Shown piece by piece: positions 1 to 4,853 of a DNA stretch of 5,225 nt. The notes beneath the pieces are model-generated. The model did no database searches. It saw only the letters and a program-made list of their open reading frames with translations, and had not been told where the DNA came from. Within the stretch, counting starts at the first letter, position 1, and each line of letters opens with the position of its first letter. The DNA is from Clostridia bacterium (GTDB taxonomy: Bacteria; Bacillota; Clostridia; Oscillospirales; UBA644): positions 1 through 5,225 of the forward strand of contig JAFPBP010000270.1 in NCBI GenBank assembly GCA_017424085.1, given 5' to 3'. Position numbers and translations under genes: made by a program.

Positions 1-137
1 CCCAGCGGGGTTACGATTTTCAGAATATCCTCGGGATATGAAACGTGATTTTCATCCAGGATCCGAAGCATCATGGCTCCGTATGTGGGCATGGAATCCA
101 CCAGCGTTCCGTCAAAATCAAACAAATACGTTTTCAT
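1..137 (-). CDS. HAD-superfamily hydrolase (phosphatase/phosphomutase-like), N-terminal part only
   Basis: Reading leftwards from an ATG at 137, the 45 visible codons begin MKTYLFDFDGTLVDSMPTYG. This is the haloacid dehalogenase motif I, DxDGTLxDS: Asp7 is the predicted phospho-accepting nucleophile and Asp9 the acid/base. The residues after it fit the start of the alpha-helical cap of subfamily I enzymes (phosphoglycolate phosphatase or beta-phosphoglucomutase type), which are usually about 210-230 residues long. The rest lies beyond the left edge, so the substrate cannot be named. The start is supported by an AAGGAG ribosome binding site (145-150) and by a consensus promoter just upstream. 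The gene lies downstream of the araC-type gene on the same strand but has its own promoter, so it need not share that gene's control. Family call is firm; function is open. Confidence 0.88.
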   Translation of the reverse strand, partial: MKTYLFDFDGTLVDSMPTYGAMMLRILDENHVSYPEDILKIVTPL

Positions 138-163
138 TTCGTTCTCCTTATTGGTTATGTCTG

Positions 164-192
164 ATTATACCATGAAACGACGCGATTGTCAA
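164..192 (-). promoter_or_regulatory. Sigma-A promoter of the HAD hydrolase gene
   Basis: On the minus strand there is a perfect -35 TTGACA (192-187), a 17-bp spacer and a perfect -10 TATAAT (169-164). The -10 lies about 26 bp before the start codon at 137. The -35 sits inside a 15-bp palindrome (182-196). Confidence 0.85.
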
Positions 193-196
193 TCGC
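182..196. promoter_or_regulatory. Palindrome over the -35 box, candidate operator
   Basis: GCGATTGTCAATCGC is a perfect inverted repeat (7-bp arms, 1-bp centre) that covers the whole -35 box of the HAD gene promoter. A bound repressor here would block RNA polymerase. Part of the symmetry comes from the TTGACA element itself, so chance is possible. A second short inverted repeat, CGCTT-TTG-AAGCG (194-206), abuts it and ends at the araC-type stop codon, but it has no T-run and is not a convincing terminator. Confidence 0.4.
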
Positions 197-206
197 TTTT
201 GAAGCG

Positions 207-968
207 TTAATTCAATTGATGCTTATTTGCATACTCTCGCGGAGACATTCCCGTCATACGGCGGAATTCCGCAGAAAAATAGCTGGAGCTTTCAAAGCCC
301 GAGCGAAAGGCAACCTCGGTCACGGTGTAGAGCCCTGTTTGCAGGAGTAATTTCGCGTTTTCAATGCGCCGTGATTTTACGTACTCCAAGGGCGATGCCC
401 CGTAATATTGACGAAATTCCTTGCGAAAATATACGTCGCTGACGCCCCGCATCTGCGCAAGATCGGAAATGCGCAACGAGGGATCGGCAATAGATTCATC
501 CAGATGCTTTTTACATTCCTTTAATCTTCTCGGGACGAGGTGTTCGGGTGCGAAGCAAAGACCCGATTCGGAAAGAAGCTCGTATCCCATGGACATCAGC
601 GCAAGGTCACACCCGCAGGAGGCGAAATGATCTGCCGTGCTTTCAAACAAATGCAGCATTGCTTTGGGGTAAGGTGCCTTGACGCAGGATGCAACCCCGC
701 CGCAATCGTTTTCGGTGGTGAAGTGCATCACGATCATCTTCCCTGCCTCGGAGATTTCCGTGCAGTAGCGATAGCCTCGGGGCAAAAAGGTCAGAGATTC
801 GGATTCGGACCAAAAGCTGCCCGCGTCTCCCTTGATCTTCACCTTCCCCGAGATTCGGTAGGACAGAGAGCAAAAATCCCGTCCGGGAACGAGGATGGGC
901 GGGCGGGGATCATAGGAGAATCGGAAGACTGAGATCCCGTTCAGGATCGGCATGGTTGTGAAATTCAT
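207..968 (-). CDS. AraC-family transcriptional regulator (cupin-type sensor plus AraC HTH)
   Basis: This 253-residue protein has the usual AraC/XylS length and layout. Residues about 1-145 are a beta-rich, cupin-like ligand-sensing half. Residues about 153-250 are the paired helix-turn-helix DNA-binding domain. The first HTH is around 166-190 (ISDLAQMRGVSDVYFRKEF) and the second around 214-246. The second contains the family signature AFRSGFESSSYFSAEFRR, followed by GMSPREYA. The sensor half holds six cysteines (33, 69, 89, 95, 118, 120), more than expected, which could mean metal or redox sensing; this is speculation. The ATG at 968 follows a GGGAGG site and a near-perfect promoter. It is transcribed divergently from the two iron-sulfur genes at 1121-3162, which are the likely targets, perhaps together with its own gene. 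The ligand is unknown. No clear terminator follows, so some readthrough into the HAD gene is possible. Confidence 0.93.
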   Translation of the reverse strand: MNFTTMPILNGISVFRFSYDPRPPILVPGRDFCSLSYRISGKVKIKGDAGSFWSESESLTFLPRGYRYCTEISEAGKMIVMHFTTENDCGGVASCVKAPYPKAMLHLFESTADHFASCGCDLALMSMGYELLSESGLCFAPEHLVPRRLKECKKHLDESIADPSLRISDLAQMRGVSDVYFRKEFRQYYGASPLEYVKSRRIENAKLLLQTGLYTVTEVAFRSGFESSSYFSAEFRRMTGMSPREYANKHQLN

Positions 969-991
969 AGATCATTCCTCCCAACGGTTTT

Positions 992-1020
992 ATTATATCA
1001 CATTTTTTCCGTGGTTTCAA
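992..1020 (-). promoter_or_regulatory. Sigma-A promoter of the AraC-family gene
   Basis: On the minus strand there is a -35 TTGAAA (1020-1015), a 17-bp spacer and a perfect -10 TATAAT (997-992). The -10 is 23 bp before the start at 968, so the leader is short. A TTTCGAAA palindrome (1022-1029) lies immediately upstream of the -35. Confidence 0.82.
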
Positions 1021-1021
1021 G

Positions 1022-1029
1022 TTTCGAAA
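1022..1029. promoter_or_regulatory. TTTCGAAA palindrome, possible regulator half-site
   Basis: This 8-bp perfect palindrome lies in the araC/iron-sulfur intergenic region, 2 bp upstream of the araC-type -35. The core TCGAAA (1024-1029) recurs in the same orientation at 1064-1069, exactly 40 bp away, close to four helical turns. AraC-family proteins often bind direct repeats on one face of the helix. The site is short, so it is offered only as a candidate. Confidence 0.3.
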
Positions 1030-1047
1030 TCCTAAAAAAGTATGTCT

Positions 1048-1070
1048 TTTTTGATAGACAGTATCGAAAA
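1048..1070. promoter_or_regulatory. Imperfect palindrome overlapping the operon promoter, candidate operator
   Basis: TTTTTGATA (1048-1056) and TATCGAAAA (1062-1070) are inverted repeats matching at 8 of 9 positions around a GACAG centre. The left arm overlaps the proposed -35 box of the iron-sulfur operon and the right arm fills the spacer. Placement suits a repressor or a regulator acting on that promoter, most simply the divergent AraC-family protein. Binding is inference. Confidence 0.4.
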
Positions 1071-1078
1071 CTTATGGT
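1051..1078 (+). promoter_or_regulatory. Probable promoter of the iron-sulfur protein operon
   Basis: A -35 TTGATA (1051-1056) is followed after 16 bp by TATGGT (1073-1078). TGGTAA at 1075-1080 with an 18-bp spacer is an alternative. The -10 is weak compared with the araC-type promoter opposite, as expected for a promoter that needs an activator. The predicted transcript start is about 30 bp before the GGAGGAG ribosome binding site at 1106-1112. Confidence 0.5.
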
Positions 1079-1120
1079 AAACTGAAGAAAATAAGAAAAT
1101 ATTTCGGAGGAGACATCTAT

Positions 1121-2038
1121 ATGAACCAATTAGAAACGTTGATCCGCAGCTCCATGGAGCGGGAAGGCATCGACTTGATCGGCTTTGCGGGAAAGGAACG
1201 CTTTGCTGATGTGGACGCTCAGCATAACCCCTTTTCCATCTTTCCCGAGGGAAAAACCGTAATTCTTCTGGGTAAGCGCATTTGCCGCGGATCTCTTCGC
1301 GGCGTGGAGGAAGGAACCAATTTCGGCGATTACAACCTCTTTGGGAAAAACTGGCTGGAGGACGAATTCCTGTCACTTGCCTGCTACAATCTGGTTCGCG
1401 TTCTGGAGGACGAGGGCTGGGAGGCGGTTCCTCTTTTTCCCAACCCCTCCGAGATCACCCCTGCCGGCGTTTCGGTTGCGGAAGGTCGTCCCGCACCCAA
1501 CGTATTCCCCGACTTTGATTATGCCGCCGTTGCCTGCGGTCTTGCGGAGATCGGTCTTTCGGGAATCGTTCTGACTCCCGAGTACGGCTCCAGACAGCGC
1601 TTCCATATGATCATTACCGACGCTGAGATCGAATCCTCTCCCCTGTTGGAGCGTGCGGTTTGCACCAAGTGCGGGAAGTGCGCCGATATTTGTCCTCTGG
1701 GCGCCATTGACAAGGAAAATGCCGCTGAAATCGACGTTTGCGGCAAAAAGATGACCGTAGCCTCGGTAAATTATGATCTTTGTAAAATCTGCAAAAACGG
1801 AGCTTGCAAGAACCGCTTTGCCGACTATGCAAAGCCGGACCGCATTGCCGCTCTTTGCAACCGCACCTGCCTGTGCGAGCTGGAAGAAAACGGAAATCTG
1901 GGCAACCGCTTTGAGAATCCCTTCCGCAAGAGAGCCTATTGGGCAATCGGCGAGCATGGACCTGTGGCAGATCGGAACACCGAAGCAAACACCGTTCTCG
2001 GCGGTGCCTTCAGCTCCGACGGAAAGGGTAAGCGGTAA
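1121..2038 (+). CDS. 4Fe-4S protein, QueG-like (COG1600) paralogue A
   Basis: This 305-residue cytoplasmic protein has no signal peptide or membrane segment. Residues 1-170 match the COG1600/QueG core: an N-terminal helix ending GIDLIGFAG, FPEGKTVILLG (41-51), and CGLAEIGLSGIVLTPEYGS (139-157) leading to IITDAEI. This corresponds to the AGLGWIGKN...GS...ITD stretch of epoxyqueuosine reductase. A 4Fe-4S motif follows at Cys181, 184, 187 and 191 (CTKCGKCADICP). Further cysteines at 221, 224, 229, 246, 250 and 252 could hold a second cluster, but their spacing is not the QueG one. The QueG catalytic motif DTxPxxDR before AGLG is not seen, and the protein is shorter than QueG (about 380). It is probably a redox enzyme of unknown substrate, not a queuosine enzyme. 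GGAGGAG 8 bp upstream fixes the start. It overlaps the next gene by one base and resembles it closely. Confidence 0.85.
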   Translation: MNQLETLIRSSMEREGIDLIGFAGKERFADVDAQHNPFSIFPEGKTVILLGKRICRGSLRGVEEGTNFGDYNLFGKNWLEDEFLSLACYNLVRVLEDEGWEAVPLFPNPSEITPAGVSVAEGRPAPNVFPDFDYAAVACGLAEIGLSGIVLTPEYGSRQRFHMIITDAEIESSPLLERAVCTKCGKCADICPLGAIDKENAAEIDVCGKKMTVASVNYDLCKICKNGACKNRFADYAKPDRIAALCNRTCLCELEENGNLGNRFENPFRKRAYWAIGEHGPVADRNTEANTVLGGAFSSDGKGKR

Positions 2039-3162
2039 TGAAACTGACCTCTCAAATGATCAAGGATCGGGCGGCAGAGTTGGGGATTGATTGCATCGCC
2101 ATCGGTAACGTGGAGCGGTTCAAGAATGCGCCGAAGCTTATGTCTCCTCTGACCTATTTTCCCGAAGCCAAATCGGTGATCGCCCTTGCCATGCGAATTC
2201 CTCGCGGAACCTATCGCGGCATTGAAGAGGGAACCCATTGGCATAACTACACCTTCTACTCCTACAATAAACTCAATTCTTATTTCCGTCCTCGCCTGTC
2301 CTACGAATTGACCCGTTTCATCGAGGATCACGGTTGGGAAGCGGTTGCTCACTATCCTGCGGTTCCCGAAGGAAACGGAACCACCAAGGAGCCCGTGGCG
2401 GAAGGCAAAGTACCTCCCGACGTGGTTTGCAGCGTTCGTCTCATTGCGGCGGGCTGCGGCTTGGGCGAGGTTGGATTCTCCAAGGTATTTCTGACCAAAA
2501 AGTTTGGTCCTCGCGTTCGCCTCGGTTTGATCTTTACCGACTGTGAACTGGAGCCTGACCCCATCCTTGATACGGGTGACATCTGCCTGCATTGCGGCGC
2601 CTGCGCCCGTGCCTGCCCCGGAAATGCGGTTCCTTCGGTGAAAGATCCCAACGCCCGTCTCACCGTTGATTACGGAGAGAAGAAGATCTGGTACGGTGAC
2701 GTTCAGATGGGACGCTGTACCTTGTCGCATCACGGCATGAACAACGAATGCTCCCCCTTCCTGAAGAAGGATTTCCCCAATATGGCGTTTGACGTTCGCA
2801 ATTCCGAAATGACCGAAGAGGAAGCGTATATCCTTGCTTATACTCTTGCGGGCGGTACCTGGGGCAGAAAACCCGAAACCAACCGTGTCATGGAATACGA
2901 AAGCTATATTATGGGGCACACGGGATATATGGCGATCTGCGGTGCCCGCGGCTGCATTCGCGCTTGTATGAACGTTTTGGAAAACAGCGATCGGATCGAG
3001 AATAAATTCCACAACAAGTTCTATAAGAAGCCCTCCTGGCTTTTGCCAAACAAGCCCGTCAAGCCCTCTGACGGAGTGAATCCCTATCGAGAAAAATACC
3101 TGGATGAAAGATATCCCGGCATTCGTGAAAACGAATACAAAAAGCCCAATTCCGAAGACTGA
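2038..3162 (+). CDS. 4Fe-4S protein, QueG-like (COG1600) paralogue B
   Basis: This 374-residue protein is a tandem paralogue of the preceding one. FPE.K.VI.L (41-50), RG..RG.EEGT (56-66) and ED.GWEAV (96-103) fall at the same residue numbers in both. It carries CGLGEVGFSKVFLTKKFGP (140-158), IFTDCELEPDPIL, and a 4Fe-4S motif at Cys183, 186, 189 and 193 (CLHCGACARACP). Later cysteines at 227, 238, 301, 306 and 310 (CGARGCIRAC) fit a two-cluster QueG-like arrangement, in which late cysteines complete both clusters. The QueG DTxPxxDR motif is not visible, so database labels of epoxyqueuosine reductase should be treated with care. Cobalamin binding, known for QueG, is possible but not shown. The start shares its A with the TAA of the upstream gene (TAATG). 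There is only a weak GGAAAGGG site, so translational coupling and a paired complex are likely. The C-terminus (about 335-374) is lysine-, proline- and acid-rich and probably flexible. Confidence 0.85.
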   Translation: MKLTSQMIKDRAAELGIDCIAIGNVERFKNAPKLMSPLTYFPEAKSVIALAMRIPRGTYRGIEEGTHWHNYTFYSYNKLNSYFRPRLSYELTRFIEDHGWEAVAHYPAVPEGNGTTKEPVAEGKVPPDVVCSVRLIAAGCGLGEVGFSKVFLTKKFGPRVRLGLIFTDCELEPDPILDTGDICLHCGACARACPGNAVPSVKDPNARLTVDYGEKKIWYGDVQMGRCTLSHHGMNNECSPFLKKDFPNMAFDVRNSEMTEEEAYILAYTLAGGTWGRKPETNRVMEYESYIMGHTGYMAICGARGCIRACMNVLENSDRIENKFHNKFYKKPSWLLPNKPVKPSDGVNPYREKYLDERYPGIRENEYKKPNSED

Positions 3163-3170
3163 TAACAATG

Positions 3171-3205
3171 AAAGCTCCTCTGTGAAACCGTCACGGAGGA
3201 GCTTT
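3171..3205. terminator. Hairpin terminator between convergent operons
   Basis: The arms 3171-3185 and 3191-3205 form a 15-bp stem with one G-U pair and a 5-nt loop. It starts 8 bp after the stop of the second iron-sulfur gene. On the plus strand it ends in TTTT, on the minus strand in TTT, so it probably ends transcription from both sides. The T-tracts are short but the stem is strong. Confidence 0.75.
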
Positions 3206-3225
3206 TGATGTATGAAGATTATTGA

Positions 3226-3591
3226 TCAACCCTTTGCGATCCTATCACTGAGCTCGATAATTTGCTTTGCGTACTTTTTGCGGCGGCCACCGAGAATTCC
3301 CTTATACATGGGATAGTTTACGATTGCCATTGTCATGCCGATAATTCCGATGATAATACCGCTGACCATGGGATTGGCAATTCCGACGATTTCTGAAATC
3401 TCGGTCATAACAAGACTCATTCCGCATCCCATAATAACAGCACCGACACTTCCGAAGACATAAGCAAAAACCTCGGCAGGGCGCTTCACCTTGCGATCTA
3501 AGGATTTCAGTTCGTCCAGATCTGTATGTTCCTTTTCTGTATACTGGGTTCGGATCTTTTCAATGAGAAAATTTTGATCATTCTGATTCAT
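3226..3591 (-). CDS. Small two-helix membrane protein of unknown function
   Basis: This 121-residue protein has three parts. Residues 1-40 are charged and helical (IEKIRTQYTEKEHTDLDELKS). Two hydrophobic segments follow at about 41-63 and 69-92, the second glycine/isoleucine-rich and ending in MAIVNYPMY. The basic tail, GGRRKKYAKQIIELSDRIAKG, begins at 101. The positive-inside rule places both termini in the cytoplasm with a short outer loop. From memory, similar proteins in gut Firmicutes are sometimes labelled dihydropteridine reductase. Nothing here (no Rossmann or flavin motif, and too short) supports that label. The start ATG at 591 of the third kilobase (3591) has a GGGAG site 9 bp upstream. 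It lies 29 bp downstream of the repeat-protein gene on the same strand without an intervening terminator or promoter, so the two are probably one transcript. Confidence 0.82.
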   Translation of the reverse strand: MNQNDQNFLIEKIRTQYTEKEHTDLDELKSLDRKVKRPAEVFAYVFGSVGAVIMGCGMSLVMTEISEIVGIANPMVSGIIIGIIGMTMAIVNYPMYKGILGGRRKKYAKQIIELSDRIAKG

Positions 3592-3620
3592 AATAAAAAC
3601 TCCCTTTTCTTTCTTTATAT

Positions 3621-3845
3621 TTACTTGCCTGCTTTGTTCTCGGAGAGACGCTTCTTGGTCTCCTCCACGGTTTCGCCGTCCTTGGAAAAGACGGTCTCGA
3701 TGATCTTGTCGTTTATCTTGTTAAAGCCTTCCACGGTACCGTTTTCAATTTTTTTGTAGCCGCTCACAACGCCGTTTTCGATCTTCTTATACCCCTCAAC
3801 GACCTTTTCTGCGATTTTTTCATTGGCATCCACGAACTTAGACAT
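3621..3845 (-). CDS. Small protein with four 11-residue (hendecad) repeats
   Basis: This 74-residue soluble protein starts MSKFVDANEK. I prefer the ATG at 3845 to one 36 bp upstream because an AAGGAG site (3855-3860) sits 9 bp before it. Residues 7-50 are four consecutive 11-mers: ANEKIAEKVVE, GYKKIENGVVS, GYKKIENGTVE and GFNKINDKIIE. Lys at position 4, Ile at 5, Val/Ile at 10 and an acid or Ser at 11 recur. An 11-residue period fits three turns of helix with a continuous nonpolar stripe, as in lipid-surface-binding helices such as alpha-synuclein or in right-handed coiled coils. The tail (51-74) is charged: TVFSKDGETVEETKKRLSENKAGK. There is no catalytic motif, signal peptide or membrane segment. 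Function is unknown. Co-transcription with the membrane protein at 3226-3591 suggests a role at the membrane, which is inference. Confidence 0.82.
   Translation of the reverse strand: MSKFVDANEKIAEKVVEGYKKIENGVVSGYKKIENGTVEGFNKINDKIIETVFSKDGETVEETKKRLSENKAGK
3696..3827 (-). repeat. Four tandem 33-bp units encoding 11-residue repeats
   Basis: The four 33-bp units encode residues 7-17, 18-28, 29-39 and 40-50 of the small repeat protein. The middle two units are the most alike in protein (GYKKIEN followed by GVVS or GTVE) but differ in DNA (for example different Lys, Tyr and Ile codons). The repeat is therefore maintained at protein level and is not a fresh slippage array. Confidence 0.75.
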
Positions 3846-3881
3846 AGGGAAAAACTCCTTCTCTCGTTTTTTTGTGAGCAC

Positions 3882-3912
3882 ATTATACTACGAGATTGTT
3901 TACGAGATTTTA
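3882..3912 (-). promoter_or_regulatory. Probable promoter with two 12-bp direct repeats, for the repeat-protein operon
   Basis: On the minus strand a perfect -10 TATAAT (3887-3882) lies 36 bp before the start at 3845. No good -35 is present; the best at 17-bp spacing is AAATCT. The spacer/-35 region is instead filled by two head-to-tail repeats (plus strand TACGAGATTGTT at 3889-3900 and TACGAGATTTTA at 3901-3912, nine bases identical). A perfect -10, a poor -35 and a repeat with a 12-bp period suggest an activator or repressor site. Confidence 0.5.
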
Positions 3913-3944
3913 GAGAAACGTTAGGGTTTTGTTAAAATGCAAAA

Positions 3945-3969
3945 GCTCCGACGAAAAATTCGTCGGAGC
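3945..3969 (-). terminator. Rho-independent terminator after the YwaF-like gene
   Basis: GCTCCGACGAA and TTCGTCGGAGC form a perfect 11-bp stem with a 3-nt AAA loop. On the minus strand it is followed by TTTTGCATTTT. It lies 15 bp past the stop of the membrane protein gene at 3985 and isolates it from the next operon. Confidence 0.9.
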
Positions 3970-3984
3970 CTCAAAACAATTTCC

Positions 3985-4716
3985 TTATACCTTCTTTTTC
4001 CTGTGTTGCAGGAGCACGTGGGGTAAGTACATGATCAGAAGGATCAGCGTAATCAAAACGGGGAAGCCGACGAGATGACTTCCGAACCATTCCTCAAAAT
4101 AGATCAGAGGATTTCCTTCTTCCGCCTCCATAAGAAACATGTAGTTTGTATCCAAAAGCAGGTTGATGATCAGCGCAAAAACACCAACCCCTCCCAACAA
4201 CGCCAGGCACGGAGGGATCTTGCGCCAATCGGGGCGGATGTCCCCTGCGGTGGTGAGAATAATGGGATAGAGCGCCAACTCAATATGAATGGTAAAGCTG
4301 TGAATATGGCTGAAATTCAAGAAGGGCAGCTTGGTCCACGAGGGGAAGAGCAGCGCCGCGAGAGCGGCAGGAATGCAAATGGCGTAGAGAAAATTATCTA
4401 AAACCTTATTGGGGCGCACCGCATGAAGAGCAACGATAAAAATATTGATGGAGCAAAGATGGAGGGGAAGGTAATGGACCGTGTAATTATTCCCGACGGT
4501 GAGGCAGACCATTTTGAAGATCTCGTTGGCAACAATCATTGCTGCCATCAGATAGCGGGCTTTGCGCCGCCCCGACTCGTTCAACCTCCGATACCACATA
4601 CATCCGATCGCAATCAGCACCACAAAAAATCCGAGCCAACTAAGATGAAGTGCGTCAAAATGGGAAAATCCAAGCCCCGATTCGATGGATTCGGACGTTT
4701 CCAAAAAGTATTCCAT
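3985..4716 (-). CDS. YwaF/TIGR02206-family (TMEM164-like) multi-pass membrane protein
   Basis: This 243-residue integral membrane protein has about seven hydrophobic segments (roughly 23-43, 55-75, 84-103, 107-124, 138-158, 168-190 and 213-234). The hallmark of the family is seen at HYLPLHLCSINIFIVALH (81-98), especially the HLC triplet (His86-Cys88), and at LLDTNYMFL (187-195). Length matches the family (about 220-250). The eukaryotic relative TMEM164 has been described as a cysteine-dependent phospholipid acyltransferase. Whether bacterial YwaF proteins do the same is unproven, though a conserved Cys in the HLC motif would fit. I chose the ATG at 4716 because AGAGGAAA lies 8 bp upstream. 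An ATG at 4785 would add 23 residues with no ribosome binding site. It forms a single-gene unit ending at the terminator 3945-3969 and is divergent from the DUF368 gene. Confidence 0.85.
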   Translation of the reverse strand: MEYFLETSESIESGLGFSHFDALHLSWLGFFVVLIAIGCMWYRRLNESGRRKARYLMAAMIVANEIFKMVCLTVGNNYTVHYLPLHLCSINIFIVALHAVRPNKVLDNFLYAICIPAALAALLFPSWTKLPFLNFSHIHSFTIHIELALYPIILTTAGDIRPDWRKIPPCLALLGGVGVFALIINLLLDTNYMFLMEAEEGNPLIYFEEWFGSHLVGFPVLITLILLIMYLPHVLLQHRKKKV

Positions 4717-4761
4717 GTTGATTTCCTCTTTTCTTTGGTAGGATAAGTCTACCACGAAAAT

Positions 4762-4791
4762 TTGACATTCTACGCAAGGAATCATGACAAT
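4762..4791 (+). promoter_or_regulatory. Candidate promoter for the DUF368 gene
   Basis: A perfect -35 TTGACA (4762-4767) is followed after 18 bp by GACAAT (4786-4791), a four-of-six -10. TATAGT at 4826-4831 is a better -10, but it has a poor -35 and would leave a leader of only about 16 nt. The choice is uncertain. It overlaps the proposed promoter of the divergent gene. Confidence 0.35.
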
Positions 4792-4796
4792 TATGA
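4767..4796 (-). promoter_or_regulatory. Weak candidate promoter for the YwaF-like gene
   Basis: The best minus-strand match in the 137-bp divergent gap is a -10 TAGAAT (4772-4767) with a poor -35 TCATAA (4796-4791) at 18-bp spacing. Its -10 is about 50 bp before the start at 4716. No better pair was found by eye. Confidence 0.3.
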
Positions 4797-4853
4797 AAAA
4801 CCGTCAAAAACGTATTTCGGTTGCATATAGTATTTTGAAGGGAGCGTAGAAGT

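Noticed and set aside
194..206. Short inverted repeat CGCTT-TTG-AAGCG as terminator of the araC-type gene
   Set aside because: The stem is only 5 bp and is not followed by a T-run on the minus strand, so it does not qualify as a Rho-independent terminator.
1936..3168. A 410-codon open frame on the minus strand, antisense to the second iron-sulfur gene
   Set aside because: It is a shadow of a well-supported gene with clear iron-sulfur motifs on the plus strand. Its translation shows no recognisable domain, and it runs through the operon terminator region without a convincing ribosome binding site.
3171..3205. Long hairpin as a small regulatory RNA or mobile-element end
   Set aside because: Position between two convergent gene ends and the trailing T residues explain it as a shared terminator. 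There are no flanking target duplications or transposase.
3226..3591. Annotation of the 2-TM protein as dihydropteridine reductase
   Set aside because: I recall this label on similar small proteins, but the sequence shows two membrane helices and no nucleotide- or flavin-binding motif. The label is probably a propagated error.
3846..3881. A 12-residue N-terminal extension of the hendecad protein from an ATG at 3881
   Set aside because: The AAGGAG site at 3855-3860 fits the ATG at 3845. The upstream ATG lies within one base of the proposed -10 box, so it would not be transcribed from that promoter.
4717..4785. A 23-residue N-terminal extension of the YwaF-like protein from an ATG at 4785
   Set aside because: There is no ribosome binding site before 4785, whereas AGAGGAAA precedes the ATG at 4716. 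The extension would also run through the candidate promoter.
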